DNA from: Pseudomonadota bacterium
GTDB taxonomy: Bacteria > Pseudomonadota > Alphaproteobacteria > Rhizobiales > Pleomorphomonadaceae
Length of the DNA stretch: 64,000 bases
Assembly: GCA_023436885.1 (NCBI GenBank)
Contig: JAEZHI010000032.1
Coordinates: forward strand, 118,229-182,228
Reading direction: 5' to 3'
Shown here: in pieces, positions 46,690 to 55,924 of the stretch
Position numbering within the stretch: position 1 is the first letter of the stretch
Layout: each line of letters opens with the position of its first letter
Program-made: the position numbers and the translations under genes
The notes under the pieces: model-generated
The model's database searches: none
Told to the model about the DNA's origin: nothing
What the model saw: the letters and a program-made list of their open reading frames with translations, nothing else

Positions 46690-46707
46690 ATGTTTACGGT
46701 AGGGCTC

Positions 46708-48282
46708 TCAGGGTTTGGTCCCGCTATCAGGGGCCGGTGCGCCAAAGGATGGCGCCGGCGCGCCGAAGGATGGTGCAGGCGCACCAAAGGACGGTGCGGC
46801 AGGTGTTCCGAACGGGCTCGCTCCCGGATTGCCTGGCGCGCCGAACGCCGGCGCGGCCGGTGCCGGCGCCATGATGTCGATCTTGACGTTGTCGAGATTT
46901 ACCGCCGCGCGATCGGCCTTGTAGTGCGTCACCATGCCGGGGAACAGGATGACGAGCGCCACCATCAGAACCTGAATCAGAACGAAGGGGATGGCCCCGA
47001 GATAGATCTGCGACGACGTGACCGGGGCCGTCCTCTGGCCGGAGATCTTGTCGACATAGGGATGATTTGGCGCCACCGACCGCAGGAAGAACAGCGCGAA
47101 GCCAAAGGGCGGATGCATGAAAGACGTCTGCATGTTGACGCCCAGGAGCACGCCGAACCAAACGAGATCGATCCCTAGCTTGTCGGCGACGGGAGCCAGC
47201 AGTGGGATGATGATGAAGGCCAGCTCGAAATAGTCGAGGAAGAAGGCCAGGAAGAAGACGAGAATGTTGACGACGATCAGGAAGCCAACCTCGCCGCCCG
47301 GCAGCCCGGCGAGCAGGCTTTCCACCCAGAGATGTCCGTTGATGCCATAGAAGGTCAGCGAAAAGACGCGAGCACCCAGGAGCACGAACATGCAGAATGC
47401 GGAGAGCTTTGCCGTCTGCTCCAGCGCCTGCACCACCATGCGGAAGGTGAGGCGGCGGTTAAAGATGGCGAGCAGCAGCGCGCCGACCGAGCCCATGGCG
47501 CCGCCTTCCGTTGGCGTAGCAACGCCGATGAAGATCGTGCCGAGCACCAGGAACACCAGCACCAGCGGCGGAACCAACGATGTCAGCACCTTGATGAGAA
47601 GGCGCCAGCCGCGCAGCGTCCTCGCCTCCGGCGGCAGGGCCGGCACCCACTTGGGTCGGACGATCGAGACTATGAAGACAAACAGCGCATAAAAGCCGGT
47701 CAGTATCAGGCTCGGATACAGCGCCCCCTTGTACATGTCGCCGACCGAACGGCCGAGCTGATCGGCCAGCACGATCAGCACGAGGCTTGGCGGAATGATT
47801 TGGGCAAGCGTTCCCGAAGCCGCAATGACGCCAGAAGCAATGCGCCGGTCATAGCCGTAGCGCAGCATGATCGGCAGCGAGATGAGGCCCATGGCGATCA
47901 CCGACGCGGCGACGACGCCCGTGGTGGCCGCAAGCAGCGCACCGACGAAGATGACCGCATAGGCAAGGCCACCACGGATCGGTCCGAACAGCTGGCCGAT
48001 GGTATCGAGCAGATCTTCCGCCATGCCCGAGCGCTCCAGCACCAACCCCATGAAGGTGAAGAATGGGATGGCAAGCAGCGTGTCGTTGCTCATGATCGAC
48101 CAGACACGGTCGGGAATTGCCTGGAACAGGTTCGGCGACAACAGGCCAAGCTCGATGCCGATAAGTCCGAAGCCGAAACCGCACGCGGCTAGGGCAAACG
48201 CGACGGGATAGCCGATCAACAGAAACAGCAACATCGAGCCGAACATGATCGGCGCGAGATTGGCGACGAGGAAAGCGGTCAT
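46708..48282 (-). CDS. TRAP transporter large permease subunit (DctM)
   Basis: A 524-residue membrane protein with about 12 helices; SNDTLLAIPFFTFMGLVLERSG, GGALLAATTGVVAASVIAMG-like and MHPPFGFALFFLRSVAP are DctM signatures of the mannitol/2-oxoacid group. After the last helix a non-membrane tail of about 75 residues begins with VTHYKADRAAVNL and ends in Pro/Ala/Gly/Phe-rich tandem SFGAPAP repeats. The tail is unusual. dctQ lies 19 nt upstream on the same strand. Confidence 0.93.
   Translation of the reverse strand: MTAFLVANLAPIMFGSMLLFLLIGYPVAFALAACGFGFGLIGIELGLLSPNLFQAIPDRVWSIMSNDTLLAIPFFTFMGLVLERSGMAEDLLDTIGQLFGPIRGGLAYAVIFVGALLAATTGVVAASVIAMGLISLPIMLRYGYDRRIASGVIAASGTLAQIIPPSLVLIVLADQLGRSVGDMYKGALYPSLILTGFYALFVFIVSIVRPKWVPALPPEARTLRGWRLLIKVLTSLVPPLVLVFLVLGTIFIGVATPTEGGAMGSVGALLLAIFNRRLTFRMVVQALEQTAKLSAFCMFVLLGARVFSLTFYGINGHLWVESLLAGLPGGEVGFLIVVNILVFFLAFFLDYFELAFIIIPLLAPVADKLGIDLVWFGVLLGVNMQTSFMHPPFGFALFFLRSVAPNHPYVDKISGQRTAPVTSSQIYLGAIPFVLIQVLMVALVILFPGMVTHYKADRAAVNLDNVKIDIMAPAPAAPAFGAPGNPGASPFGTPAAPSFGAPAPSFGAPAPSFGAPAPDSGTKP
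46738..46810 (-). repeat. Tandem 21-bp repeats encoding SFGAPAP in the DctM tail
   Basis: Three imperfect copies of a 21-bp unit encode SFGAPAP in tandem near the C-terminus, with a related PFGTPAAP just before. The copies differ mainly at third codon positions, which suggests the peptide is maintained. Confidence 0.75.
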
Positions 48283-48301
48283 GACAGGTCGTCCTCGTCG
48301 A

Positions 48302-48844
48302 TCAGTTTTGGCTGCCGTGGGCGGGCGACGGGTCCGGCCCCTCGCCCGCTAGGAAGGCAATGCGCTTGATGATCTCGCTCACACCCTGCAGGCCGAGCAA
48401 CGCGAAGCCAATGGGAATCAGCACCCAGGCCGGCCATAGCGGCAGGCCACCGGCACTCGACGACACCTCGCCTGAGAAAACCTTCGAGACCACCTGCGGC
48501 CAGCTCAGCCAGATCGCGGCGACCGTGAACGGCATCAGAAAAAACAAGGTTCCGAGAATATCGATCACAACCTGCGTGCGGCGGCTGAGATGCGAGGCGA
48601 CAATATCGATTCTGACATGCTCGCCCCGCAGCAGCGTGTAACCGGCGCAGAGCAGGAATACCGCCGAGAACAGATACCACTGCCCTTCCAGGAGCGAATT
48701 GGCCGAGTAGTTGAAGAGCTTGCGAACGATGGCGTTGCCTGCCGATAACAAGATCGCCGCCAGCACCAGCCAACGAACGAAATAATTGACGCCGACGTTC
48801 AGCGCGTCGATCGCCCTGCATACCCTGAGCAAGCCTCGCATCAT
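48302..48844 (-). CDS. TRAP transporter small permease subunit (DctQ)
   Basis: A 180-residue protein with four membrane helices (LVLAAILLSAGNAIVRKLF, GQWYLFSAVFLLCAGYTLLR, VIDILGTLFFLMPFTVAAIW, LWPAWVLIPIGFALLGLQGV). The ATG at 48844 follows GGGGGAAC; a longer frame from 48958 adds a basic stretch and was rejected. It forms the permease with DctM. Orientation shows that the Q and M genes are transcribed toward the receptor gene, not with it. Confidence 0.9.
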   Translation of the reverse strand: MMRGLLRVCRAIDALNVGVNYFVRWLVLAAILLSAGNAIVRKLFNYSANSLLEGQWYLFSAVFLLCAGYTLLRGEHVRIDIVASHLSRRTQVVIDILGTLFFLMPFTVAAIWLSWPQVVSKVFSGEVSSSAGGLPLWPAWVLIPIGFALLGLQGVSEIIKRIAFLAGEGPDPSPAHGSQN

Positions 48845-49098
48845 GTTCCCCCGGCCGAGCAACCGCCGCTCCCAACGCGCGCGGCCGCGCTCCCGGCCCA
48901 TCTTCGTTTTTCCTGCGGATTGCAGGGTTCCATAGCTCATTTTCGGCAAGAAGCACAAGCAACCCGCAGGGAATACGCAGTTCCTATATGGTCTTGGCCG
49001 ATTTCCGTCGAGCCCCCCTGAGCCTAAGGTGCAGGGCTCGCGCGCCGCACGGCTTTCCGCTAGAAAGGCTCTAAACTCACTGTCCGGATTGAAACCAA

Positions 49099-50112
49099 AT
49101 GCCGCTGCCGTCCGACCATCCCAAGATCGCCCATGGCAAGGTTGGTGTTCTTCTCGTCAATCTCGGGACGCCCGACGGTACGGACCGCCGGTCGATGCGG
49201 CGTTATCTCGAAGAATTCTTGTCCGATCGAAGAGTCATCGAGACGTCGCGTCTGATCTGGTACCCGGTTCTCTACGGCATCATTCTGAACACACGACCTC
49301 AGAAGAAGGGCCGCGACTACGATACGATCTGGAACCGGGAGCTCAACGAAAGCCCGCTTCGCACCTACACGCGTTCGCAGGCGGAAAAGCTTACAGCCCG
49401 ACTTGGGGACGGTGTGGTCGTCGACTGGGCGATGCGCTACGGCAATCCATCGATCGCCAGCCGGCTAGACGCGCTTCAGGCGGCTGGCTGCGAGCGCATC
49501 CTCGTCTACCCCCTCTATCCGCAATACGCCGCCGCGACGACGGCCACGGTCAACGACATGGCCTTTGCGCATCTTCTGAAGAAGCGCTGGCAGCCGGCCT
49601 TGCGCACCGTACCGCCCTATCACGACGATCCCGTCTACATCGACGCGCTTGCCCGCTCGGTCGAAGCGCATCTCGCCACTCTTTCGTTCGATCCTGAGGT
49701 GGTGCTCGCCTCGTTCCATGGTATCCCCAAGAGCTACTTTCAGAAGGGCGACCCCTACTACTGCCATTGCCAGAAGACGGGCCGCCTCCTGCGCGAGCGC
49801 CTGGGCTGGGGCGAGGACCGGCTGCGCATCACCTTTCAGTCACGCTTCGGACCGGAAGAGTGGCTACAGCCCTATACCGACAAGACCGTCGAGGCACTGG
49901 CGAAGTCGGGCGTCAAATCGCTCGCGGTCATGACACCGGGCTTCGTTGCCGATTGTCTGGAGACTATCGAGGAAATCGGCGTCGAGAATGCCGACATCTT
50001 CCACGCCAACGGCGGCGTCAATTTCGCCCGCATTCCGTGCCTGAATGATGGCGACGACGGCATGGCGGTGATTGAACATGTTGTTCGCCGCGAGCTTCAA
50101 GGCTGGTTTTGA
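49099..50112 (+). CDS. hemH: Ferrochelatase HemH
   Basis: A 337-residue enzyme that inserts ferrous iron into protoporphyrin IX, the last step of heme synthesis. VLLVNLGTPDGTDRRSM, YPLYPQYAAATTAT, SFHGIPKSYFQKGDPYYCHC (metal-site His) and FQSRFGPEEWLQPYTD are classical motifs. Full length; a shadow frame overlaps the first half and was ignored. Monocistronic. Confidence 0.97.
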   Translation: MPLPSDHPKIAHGKVGVLLVNLGTPDGTDRRSMRRYLEEFLSDRRVIETSRLIWYPVLYGIILNTRPQKKGRDYDTIWNRELNESPLRTYTRSQAEKLTARLGDGVVVDWAMRYGNPSIASRLDALQAAGCERILVYPLYPQYAAATTATVNDMAFAHLLKKRWQPALRTVPPYHDDPVYIDALARSVEAHLATLSFDPEVVLASFHGIPKSYFQKGDPYYCHCQKTGRLLRERLGWGEDRLRITFQSRFGPEEWLQPYTDKTVEALAKSGVKSLAVMTPGFVADCLETIEEIGVENADIFHANGGVNFARIPCLNDGDDGMAVIEHVVRRELQGWF

Positions 50113-50395
50113 TCGCGGTGATTGCGGGTTTTCTTGACCTTCGCAAAGTTCACCCGACTGCACAGCCTTGGGCTTTTGACTATTAACCGGCTTTTCAAAA
50201 AGCACCGGACGTCGAACTTCGTTCTTTTCGTTTCAGCGCTGACTGGAAAACTTGTCCCCGGCATGCTCTAATGTCTGAAGGGCACGGCATGGAAGGTACA
50301 GGGGCCGCCGTTTCGCCCGTTATTCGCAATTCCCGTTGACCTGAAAGACGCGGAGATCTTCCGGCACCAGGGGTGCCGCGACAGGAGAGGTTTGA

Positions 50396-51826
50396 ATGAA
50401 TTCATGGCCCGTGCATGGCACGATCACCGGTCCCATTGTCATGATCGGTTTTGGCTCCATTGGACGCGGTACGCTGCCGCTCATCGAACGGCACCTTGAA
50501 TTCGACCGATCACGCTTCGTCGTCATCGACCCCAGCGACGCCGGCAAGGACATTCTTGCCTATCACGGCATCCGCTTCATTCAGGCGAAGATCACCCCCG
50601 ACAATTACCGCGAGATCCTGACGCCGTTGCTCACCGAGGGTGGCGGCCAGGGCTTTTGCGTCAACCTCTCCGTCGACACCGGCTCGCTCGACATCATGAA
50701 GCTCTGCCGCGAAATTGGCGCGCTCTATATCGACACCGTCGTCGAGCCCTGGGAGGGTTTCTACTTCGACAAGTCAATCGAACCGGCCCATCGCACCAAC
50801 TATTGGCTTCGCGAGGCTGTTCGTGCCGAGAAGCTGGCCCATCCCGGCGGACCCACGGCCGTTTCCTGCTGTGGCGCCAATCCGGGCATGGTCTCCTGGT
50901 TCGTCAAGATCGCGGTCGAAAACCTCGCGCGCGACATGGGCATCACCTACGAAGTTCCCAAGAGTCGCGAGGACTGGGCGCGCCTGATGCAGACCGTTGG
51001 CGTCAAGGGCATCCATATTGCCGAGCGCGACACCCAACGCACGCTTATCCCACATTCGATGGACGTCTTCCGCAACACCTGGTCAGTGGACGGCTTCGTC
51101 TCGGAAGGCCTGCAGCCGGCCGAACTCGGTTGGGGTACCGGCGAAACCTGGGAGCCTGAGACCGCCCGACATCACGACGGCGGCTGCCAGGCGGCCATCT
51201 ATCTGCTGCAGCCCGGCGCCAACACGCGCGTCCGGACTTGGTGCCCGACGCCGGGCCCGCAGTTTGGCTTCCTCGTGACCCACAATGAGGCCATCTCGAT
51301 CGCCGACTACTATACGGTCGGTGAAGGCGCCAAGCCGGACTACCGGCCAACCTGCCATTACGCCTACCACCCGGCCAACATCGCCGTGCTCTCCCTGCAC
51401 CAGATGTTCGGCCAAGGTGGGCAGGTGCAGACGGAAACCGAGGTCCTTTCCGAGGACAAGATCATCGACGGCGCCGACGAGCTCGGCGTTCTGCTCTACG
51501 GGCATGGCAAGAACGCCTACTGGTACGGCTCACAGCTGACCATCGAAGAAGCGCGCAAACTCGCTCCCTATCAGAATGCTACCGGCCTTCAGGTCACCTC
51601 TGCGGTACTGGCCGGCATGGTCTGGGCGCTTGAAAATCCGGAAGCTGGTATCGTTGAGACCGACGAGGTCGATCATATCCGCTGCCTCGAGGTGCAGATG
51701 CCCTATCTCGGGCCAGTGAAGGGTTATTACACCGACTGGACACCGCTCGCCGGCCGTCCAGGGTTCTTCCCGGAGGACATCGACGAGAACGACCCCTGGA
51801 GTTTCCGTAACATTCTCGTGCGGTAG
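50396..51826 (+). CDS. hss: Homospermidine synthase
   Basis: A 476-residue NAD-dependent enzyme that makes sym-homospermidine from two putrescines, the main polyamine of many rhizobia. The Rossmann motif is GFGSIGRGTLPL. VEPWEGFYFDKSIEPAHRTNYWLRE and CCGANPGMVSWFVK are family signatures, and the ATG at 50396 follows AGGAGAGG. Together with the ornithine decarboxylase 10 kb away it makes a two-step route from ornithine. A hairpin follows the gene. Confidence 0.95.
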   Translation: MNSWPVHGTITGPIVMIGFGSIGRGTLPLIERHLEFDRSRFVVIDPSDAGKDILAYHGIRFIQAKITPDNYREILTPLLTEGGGQGFCVNLSVDTGSLDIMKLCREIGALYIDTVVEPWEGFYFDKSIEPAHRTNYWLREAVRAEKLAHPGGPTAVSCCGANPGMVSWFVKIAVENLARDMGITYEVPKSREDWARLMQTVGVKGIHIAERDTQRTLIPHSMDVFRNTWSVDGFVSEGLQPAELGWGTGETWEPETARHHDGGCQAAIYLLQPGANTRVRTWCPTPGPQFGFLVTHNEAISIADYYTVGEGAKPDYRPTCHYAYHPANIAVLSLHQMFGQGGQVQTETEVLSEDKIIDGADELGVLLYGHGKNAYWYGSQLTIEEARKLAPYQNATGLQVTSAVLAGMVWALENPEAGIVETDEVDHIRCLEVQMPYLGPVKGYYTDWTPLAGRPGFFPEDIDENDPWSFRNILVR

Positions 51827-51852
51827 AAGCGCCGAGATAGCGGACATATGAC

Positions 51853-51888
51853 GGGCCTCGCCTCTCCGAGAAACGAGGCCCTTTATTT
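51853..51888 (+). terminator. Terminator after hss
   Basis: GGGCCTCG (51853-51860) and CGAGGCCC (51874-51881) form a perfect 8-bp stem with a 13-nt loop followed by TTTATTTT. Confidence 0.8.
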
Positions 51889-51974
51889 TGCCAGCCATGC
51901 TCGACCGACTGTATTTTTACGTATTTTGTAGTATGAATCTCCAGATCGACTTTTGGTCGGCAGGGGGGATCATC

Positions 51975-52352
51975 GTGAGCAACTCTATTTCTCTTTTGTA
52001 TTTCCGCACCGCCGCGATCCTGCTGATCGTCGGCATGGTCTTCGGCATCTACATGTCGGCAAGCGGCAACCACGCTGCGACTGGCGCGCATGCCCATCTC
52101 AATCTGATCGGCTTCGTCGTAATGTCGATCTACGGCATCTTCTTTGGGCTCAACCCGCAACGAAGTGGCGGTCGTTTGCCAAAGATCCTATGGGGTCTCA
52201 ACACGGTCGCGGCCGTGGTGATGTTCCCGTCGCTGGCGCTGCTGCTCTATGGGCACCCGAGCTTCGAACCGATCGTCGCGATAGCTGCCCTGCTGGCGCT
52301 TGCCGGCGCCATTCTGTTCGCGGTGATCCTGTTCCGAACGGAAGCCGCCTGA
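51975..52352 (+). CDS. Small four-helix membrane protein with HAHLN motif
   Basis: A 125-residue membrane protein. The GTG at 51975 has AGGGGGGAT 6 nt ahead; a longer in-frame start at 51888 lacks this. Helices: about 5-25, 40-60 (GAHAHLNLIGFVVMSIYGIFFG), 70-90, 95-115. The H-A-H-L-N-x-x-G pattern is shared with small proteins often annotated as cytochrome-oxidase-like; the His residues could bind heme. Function not known. The stop abuts the epmB stop directly. Confidence 0.75.
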   Translation: MSNSISLLYFRTAAILLIVGMVFGIYMSASGNHAATGAHAHLNLIGFVVMSIYGIFFGLNPQRSGGRLPKILWGLNTVAAVVMFPSLALLLYGHPSFEPIVAIAALLALAGAILFAVILFRTEAA

Positions 52353-53483
52353 TCAGCCCTTCCAGAGCAGCGTGTCGCGATCACCGGGGATGTCGAGCTC
52401 GGCTGGAAAATCCGGAAAGACGAAGCGCTTGCCCGCCTTCTCGAAGGTGATGAGGCCAGCGGCCCGATCATGCGCAACGATATGTTCGCGCCGAACCTTG
52501 CCGACCGGACTGTCGAGGGTGAAACGAACTGCATTGATCCAGCTTGGCGTCGTGGCGGTCAGCTCGTCCTGCAGGGCGAAGAAGCGATCGAGCGTCACAC
52601 GGAACGGCGCCGAATGACGGATCGGTTCCGGCACATAGACGGACAGCGTGCGAACCCGGCGATCGTCGAGCACTTCGATCAGCCGCGCCAGCACGTCACG
52701 ATGATCGTTGACGCCGCGCAGCAGCGGAAAGTGATTGTAGAGGCGGATGCGATGCCGATCGAGCCGATCGAGCACATCCGCCACCTCGTTGCATACCTCA
52801 TAGGGATGGGCGAAGTGCAAAACCAGCCTGACGCCCGCTTCCGCAAGAAGATCCAGCTTCCGTTCGTCTGCGAACACCTTGGGCGCAAAGGCTGGCGTAC
52901 GGGTATGCAGGCGGATCGAACGAATGGTCGGAACACCGCGAATACCCGCCAGCACCAGACCCAGATCGCGAACCGACAATGTCAGTGGATCGCCACCTGA
53001 CAGCACCACCTCCGACACCTCGGGCCGTGTGCCAAGATAAGTAGTCAGCCGCTCGACTTCCGCGGCGAGGCCCTTGAGGTCGCCGCCCTCGGCATGGGCG
53101 TCCGTCAGCACGTCTTGCCGGAAGCAATACTGGCAATGCCCGGCACAGACCGACGTCGGCATGAACAGTACGCGATCGGCATATTTGTGGATGATGGCCT
53201 GAGAACCGGGCACCGGCATGTTGGAGCGGTCGTCGACCCAGTCCGGCACCTCACCGCCGGCAGGTGCACCGAAGCGTTCGCGCGTCGGCCGCACCATGCG
53301 ATGGAGGGGGCCCTCGGTGTGACCGAGCGTCGCAGCCTCTTCATCGAGCTTGCGCTGGTAGAAGGCCGGCACCTTGATGGGCAACAGCCTTTCGCGAACC
53401 GCCAGCGCTGCATAGGCGGCGTCGAGATCCCGCTGCTCGGCAGGCTGGGTTCGCCCGGACGGAATGGATCGTAGCGCAGTCAT
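52353..53483 (-). CDS. epmB: EF-P (R)-beta-lysylation aminomutase EpmB (KamA family)
   Basis: A 376-residue radical SAM enzyme. The CxxxCxxC iron-sulfur ligands are Cys113, Cys117, Cys120 (SVCAGHCQYCF), followed by VVLSGGDPLTL. Length and HxxRVLFMPT-type neighbours favour EpmB, which converts alpha- to beta-lysine for elongation factor P, over lysine-degrading KamA. epmA and efp are not in the window. The ATG overlaps the stop of the WD40-type gene by 1 nt, so the two are translationally coupled. Confidence 0.88.
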   Translation of the reverse strand: MTALRSIPSGRTQPAEQRDLDAAYAALAVRERLLPIKVPAFYQRKLDEEAATLGHTEGPLHRMVRPTRERFGAPAGGEVPDWVDDRSNMPVPGSQAIIHKYADRVLFMPTSVCAGHCQYCFRQDVLTDAHAEGGDLKGLAAEVERLTTYLGTRPEVSEVVLSGGDPLTLSVRDLGLVLAGIRGVPTIRSIRLHTRTPAFAPKVFADERKLDLLAEAGVRLVLHFAHPYEVCNEVADVLDRLDRHRIRLYNHFPLLRGVNDHRDVLARLIEVLDDRRVRTLSVYVPEPIRHSAPFRVTLDRFFALQDELTATTPSWINAVRFTLDSPVGKVRREHIVAHDRAAGLITFEKAGKRFVFPDFPAELDIPGDRDTLLWKG

Positions 53484-54454
53484 CAGCGTGTCAGGTCGAC
53501 CAGGCCGGCCGCACCGTTTTCGCAACCGAACGCCAGCTCCAGCCCATTGCCGCTCCAGCACAGCGCCGACACCGGCGAGCCATTCGGCCGGGCTAGCAGC
53601 ACCTCCTCGCGGTCCGAGAAGCGGCTGAGCAGGATCATGCCATCGTCATAGCCAAGTGCCGCAATTTCCTCCTGCGGATGGCAGGCAACGCGCGTCACCA
53701 GCTCCTGCCGGCCGCCGAGTTCCAATGGTCGCTGCCCCATCGGCCCATCCTTGTGGAAGAATGGCCAAAGCACCGAGACGCCGGCACCGGAGGTCGCGAG
53801 GTAGCGTCCCTTAACCGACCAGGACATCGACTTGACCTTGGCCGGATAGCCGGACATCCGCATATGCTGGCCATCACGCAGCCGCCATCCGTGCAAAGCC
53901 ATCTCCTGCATGGAGGTGACGACGTTGGCGCCATCGGGAGAAAGCGTTACCGCGATATGCGAGCCCTTCCACTCGAGCTCCTGCACCGGCGCAGCAGTGC
54001 CGGGGAACCACAGGCCGACACCGTTGTAGCCGGAGATGGCGACACGGAGCCCTTTGGGGAAAAAGGTGAGACCGAGGGCAGCGCGCGGGCGCTCAAGCTC
54101 ATGGACCTTGCCGGAGGCATCGACCACGACAACTGTCCGACCGGAAGCGAAAGCAACGGCATCACCCGGCCCTGCCGCAACGACGTCGATCCATTTGCGT
54201 CCCCGCTCGGCGATCAGCGTGCTGGTGCCATCGGCCGTGGTGCGCATCACCTTGCCATCGTCACCACCGGTGATGACCGACTTGCCATCGGCAGCAACTG
54301 CTGAAGCAAGAATACCGCCGCCGTGCGGCTTCACCACACGGCCCGCCGTGCCAAGCGCGATGGCACCGTCACCGGTGACGAAGGTCGGCACGCCCGAAAC
54401 GTAATGAACGTCGATGACATAGCCGGAAAGCGGAAGCGGGGTAACCTCGGGCAC
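53483..54454 (-). CDS. WD40-like beta-propeller protein
   Basis: A 323-residue protein of repeated blades (VAADGKSVITGGDDGKVMR, AVTLSPDGANVVTSMQEM, SWSVKGRYLATSGAGVSVLW, ALCWSGNGLELAFGCENG) typical of WD40 propellers; about seven are expected. The GTG at 54454 with CCGGAG upstream is preferred over an ATG at 54631, whose extra 59 residues are basic and low-complexity. No signal peptide, so cytoplasmic. Coupled to epmB downstream and behind the CobW gene; no defined function. Such a propeller gene beside CobW recurs in related genomes as far as I recall. Confidence 0.8.
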   Translation of the reverse strand: MPEVTPLPLSGYVIDVHYVSGVPTFVTGDGAIALGTAGRVVKPHGGGILASAVAADGKSVITGGDDGKVMRTTADGTSTLIAERGRKWIDVVAAGPGDAVAFASGRTVVVVDASGKVHELERPRAALGLTFFPKGLRVAISGYNGVGLWFPGTAAPVQELEWKGSHIAVTLSPDGANVVTSMQEMALHGWRLRDGQHMRMSGYPAKVKSMSWSVKGRYLATSGAGVSVLWPFFHKDGPMGQRPLELGGRQELVTRVACHPQEEIAALGYDDGMILLSRFSDREEVLLARPNGSPVSALCWSGNGLELAFGCENGAAGLVDLTR

Positions 54455-54665
54455 GTGTGCGGCTCCGGAGCGATATTGGGAGTAACGCGACGGGAGTGCG
54501 TCATCCCGCCGATAAATGCAAGGGCGGATGCGGCTAAGGAGCCGCCAAACGGCCTCCGGCGCCAAGCGGCGCCGCGCGGAACGGGCCCGACATGGCAAAG
54601 CCACGTCAGGCGAAAGCGAAGCGGAAGCCAACGACCGGAGGCCCGCCGGCGCCTGAGGCTATATA

Positions 54666-55733
54666 TTAAGCAACAGCGGCCTTGAAGCCAGCTTCCAGCT
54701 CGGCACGGTCGAGCTTGCGGCCGATGAAGACGAGACGGCTCTCACGCGGCTCTTCTGGCTTCCAGTCGCGCTGCAGATCACCCTCGACGATCATATGCAC
54801 GCCCTGCACCACATAGCGCTTCGGCTCGTTCGGGAAGGCAAGGATGCCCTTGAGGCGAAGGATGTTCGGCCCCTGCGCCTGGGTGATCTCCGAGATCCAG
54901 CCAAGGATCTTGTCGGGATTGAGCTCACCCGCTTTCAGCGAAACCGATGTCACCTCGGTGTCATGGTGCGTCTCGTGGCCATGATGGTGGTGATCATGGT
55001 CATGGTCGTGGTGATGATGGTCGTGATCGCAATCCGGGCCGCAGACATGATCGTGATCGTGGTCATGCTCGTCGGCATCGAGGAAGGACGGATCGAGCTC
55101 CAGTACGCGATCGAGATCGAAGGCGCCGCGATCAAGAATGGCATCAAGCGCCACACCGGAGCGGGTCGACTTGTGAATCTTGGCGTAAGGATTGAGCTGG
55201 CGGAGCGTCGTCTCCACCTCGCGCAGCTCTTCCGGCGTAACAAGATCGGTCTTGTTGAGAACGATCACGTCGGCGAACGCCACCTGGTCCTCAGCCTCGG
55301 GCGCATCGCCCAGCCGATCGAGGAAGAACTTGGCATCGACCAGCGTGACGACCGCGTCGAGGCGGGCAAACTTTCGGACCTCTTCGTCCATGAAGAAGGT
55401 CTGGGCGACCGGCACCGGGTCGGCGATGCCCGTCGTCTCCACGAGGATTGCGTCGAAACTGCCGCGCCGCTTGGCGAGATTCTCGACGACGCGGATCAGA
55501 TCACCGCGCACGGTGCAGCAGATGCAGCCGTTGTTCATCTCGAACACTTCTTCGTCGGTATCGACGACAAGATCATTGTCGATGCCGATCTCGCCGAACT
55601 CGTTGACGATGACGGCATAACGCTTGCCGTGATCCTCGGTGAGGATACGATTGAGCAGCGTCGTCTTGCCGGCGCCGAGATAGCCGGTGAGGACGGTGAC
55701 GGGGACGGACGAGGCAGCGGACGGAGCGGACAT
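54666..55733 (-). CDS. CobW/COG0523-family metallochaperone GTPase with His-rich loop
   Basis: A 355-residue G3E GTPase. The start at 55733 is chosen for a GGAG 6 nt upstream; an ATG two codons earlier also exists. Walker A GYLGAGKTT (residues 17-25), the metal-binding GCICCT (69-74, CxCC) and NKTD GTP motif (LNKTDLVTP) are all visible. A His/Asp-rich insertion (HDHDHDHVCGPDCDHDHHHH) separates the GTPase from the C-terminal CobW domain. The family delivers zinc, nickel or cobalt; zinc is likeliest, from related His-rich proteins. Confidence 0.92.
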   Translation of the reverse strand: MSAPSAASSVPVTVLTGYLGAGKTTLLNRILTEDHGKRYAVIVNEFGEIGIDNDLVVDTDEEVFEMNNGCICCTVRGDLIRVVENLAKRRGSFDAILVETTGIADPVPVAQTFFMDEEVRKFARLDAVVTLVDAKFFLDRLGDAPEAEDQVAFADVIVLNKTDLVTPEELREVETTLRQLNPYAKIHKSTRSGVALDAILDRGAFDLDRVLELDPSFLDADEHDHDHDHVCGPDCDHDHHHHDHDHDHHHHGHETHHDTEVTSVSLKAGELNPDKILGWISEITQAQGPNILRLKGILAFPNEPKRYVVQGVHMIVEGDLQRDWKPEEPRESRLVFIGRKLDRAELEAGFKAAVA

Positions 55734-55924
55734 TCGCATCTCCACGTATGAGAGGACCGCTGTCCTAGCACGCCCTCCTGACGGACGCACGACAAAGGCG
55801 GACGGCGGCTTAAGGAAAAATCTTCGGCCCCTAAATAAGTGTCATAGTTCCATGTGAAAAGGGGATCACTCAAAGGTGTAGACGGCGACCGGCCAGACCG
55901 GCGCCAACGAGGAGACGAAGCGGC

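Noticed and set aside
54947..55195. Plus-strand His/Arg-rich frame
   Set aside because: Arises from the His-codon run of the CobW gene read on the other strand.
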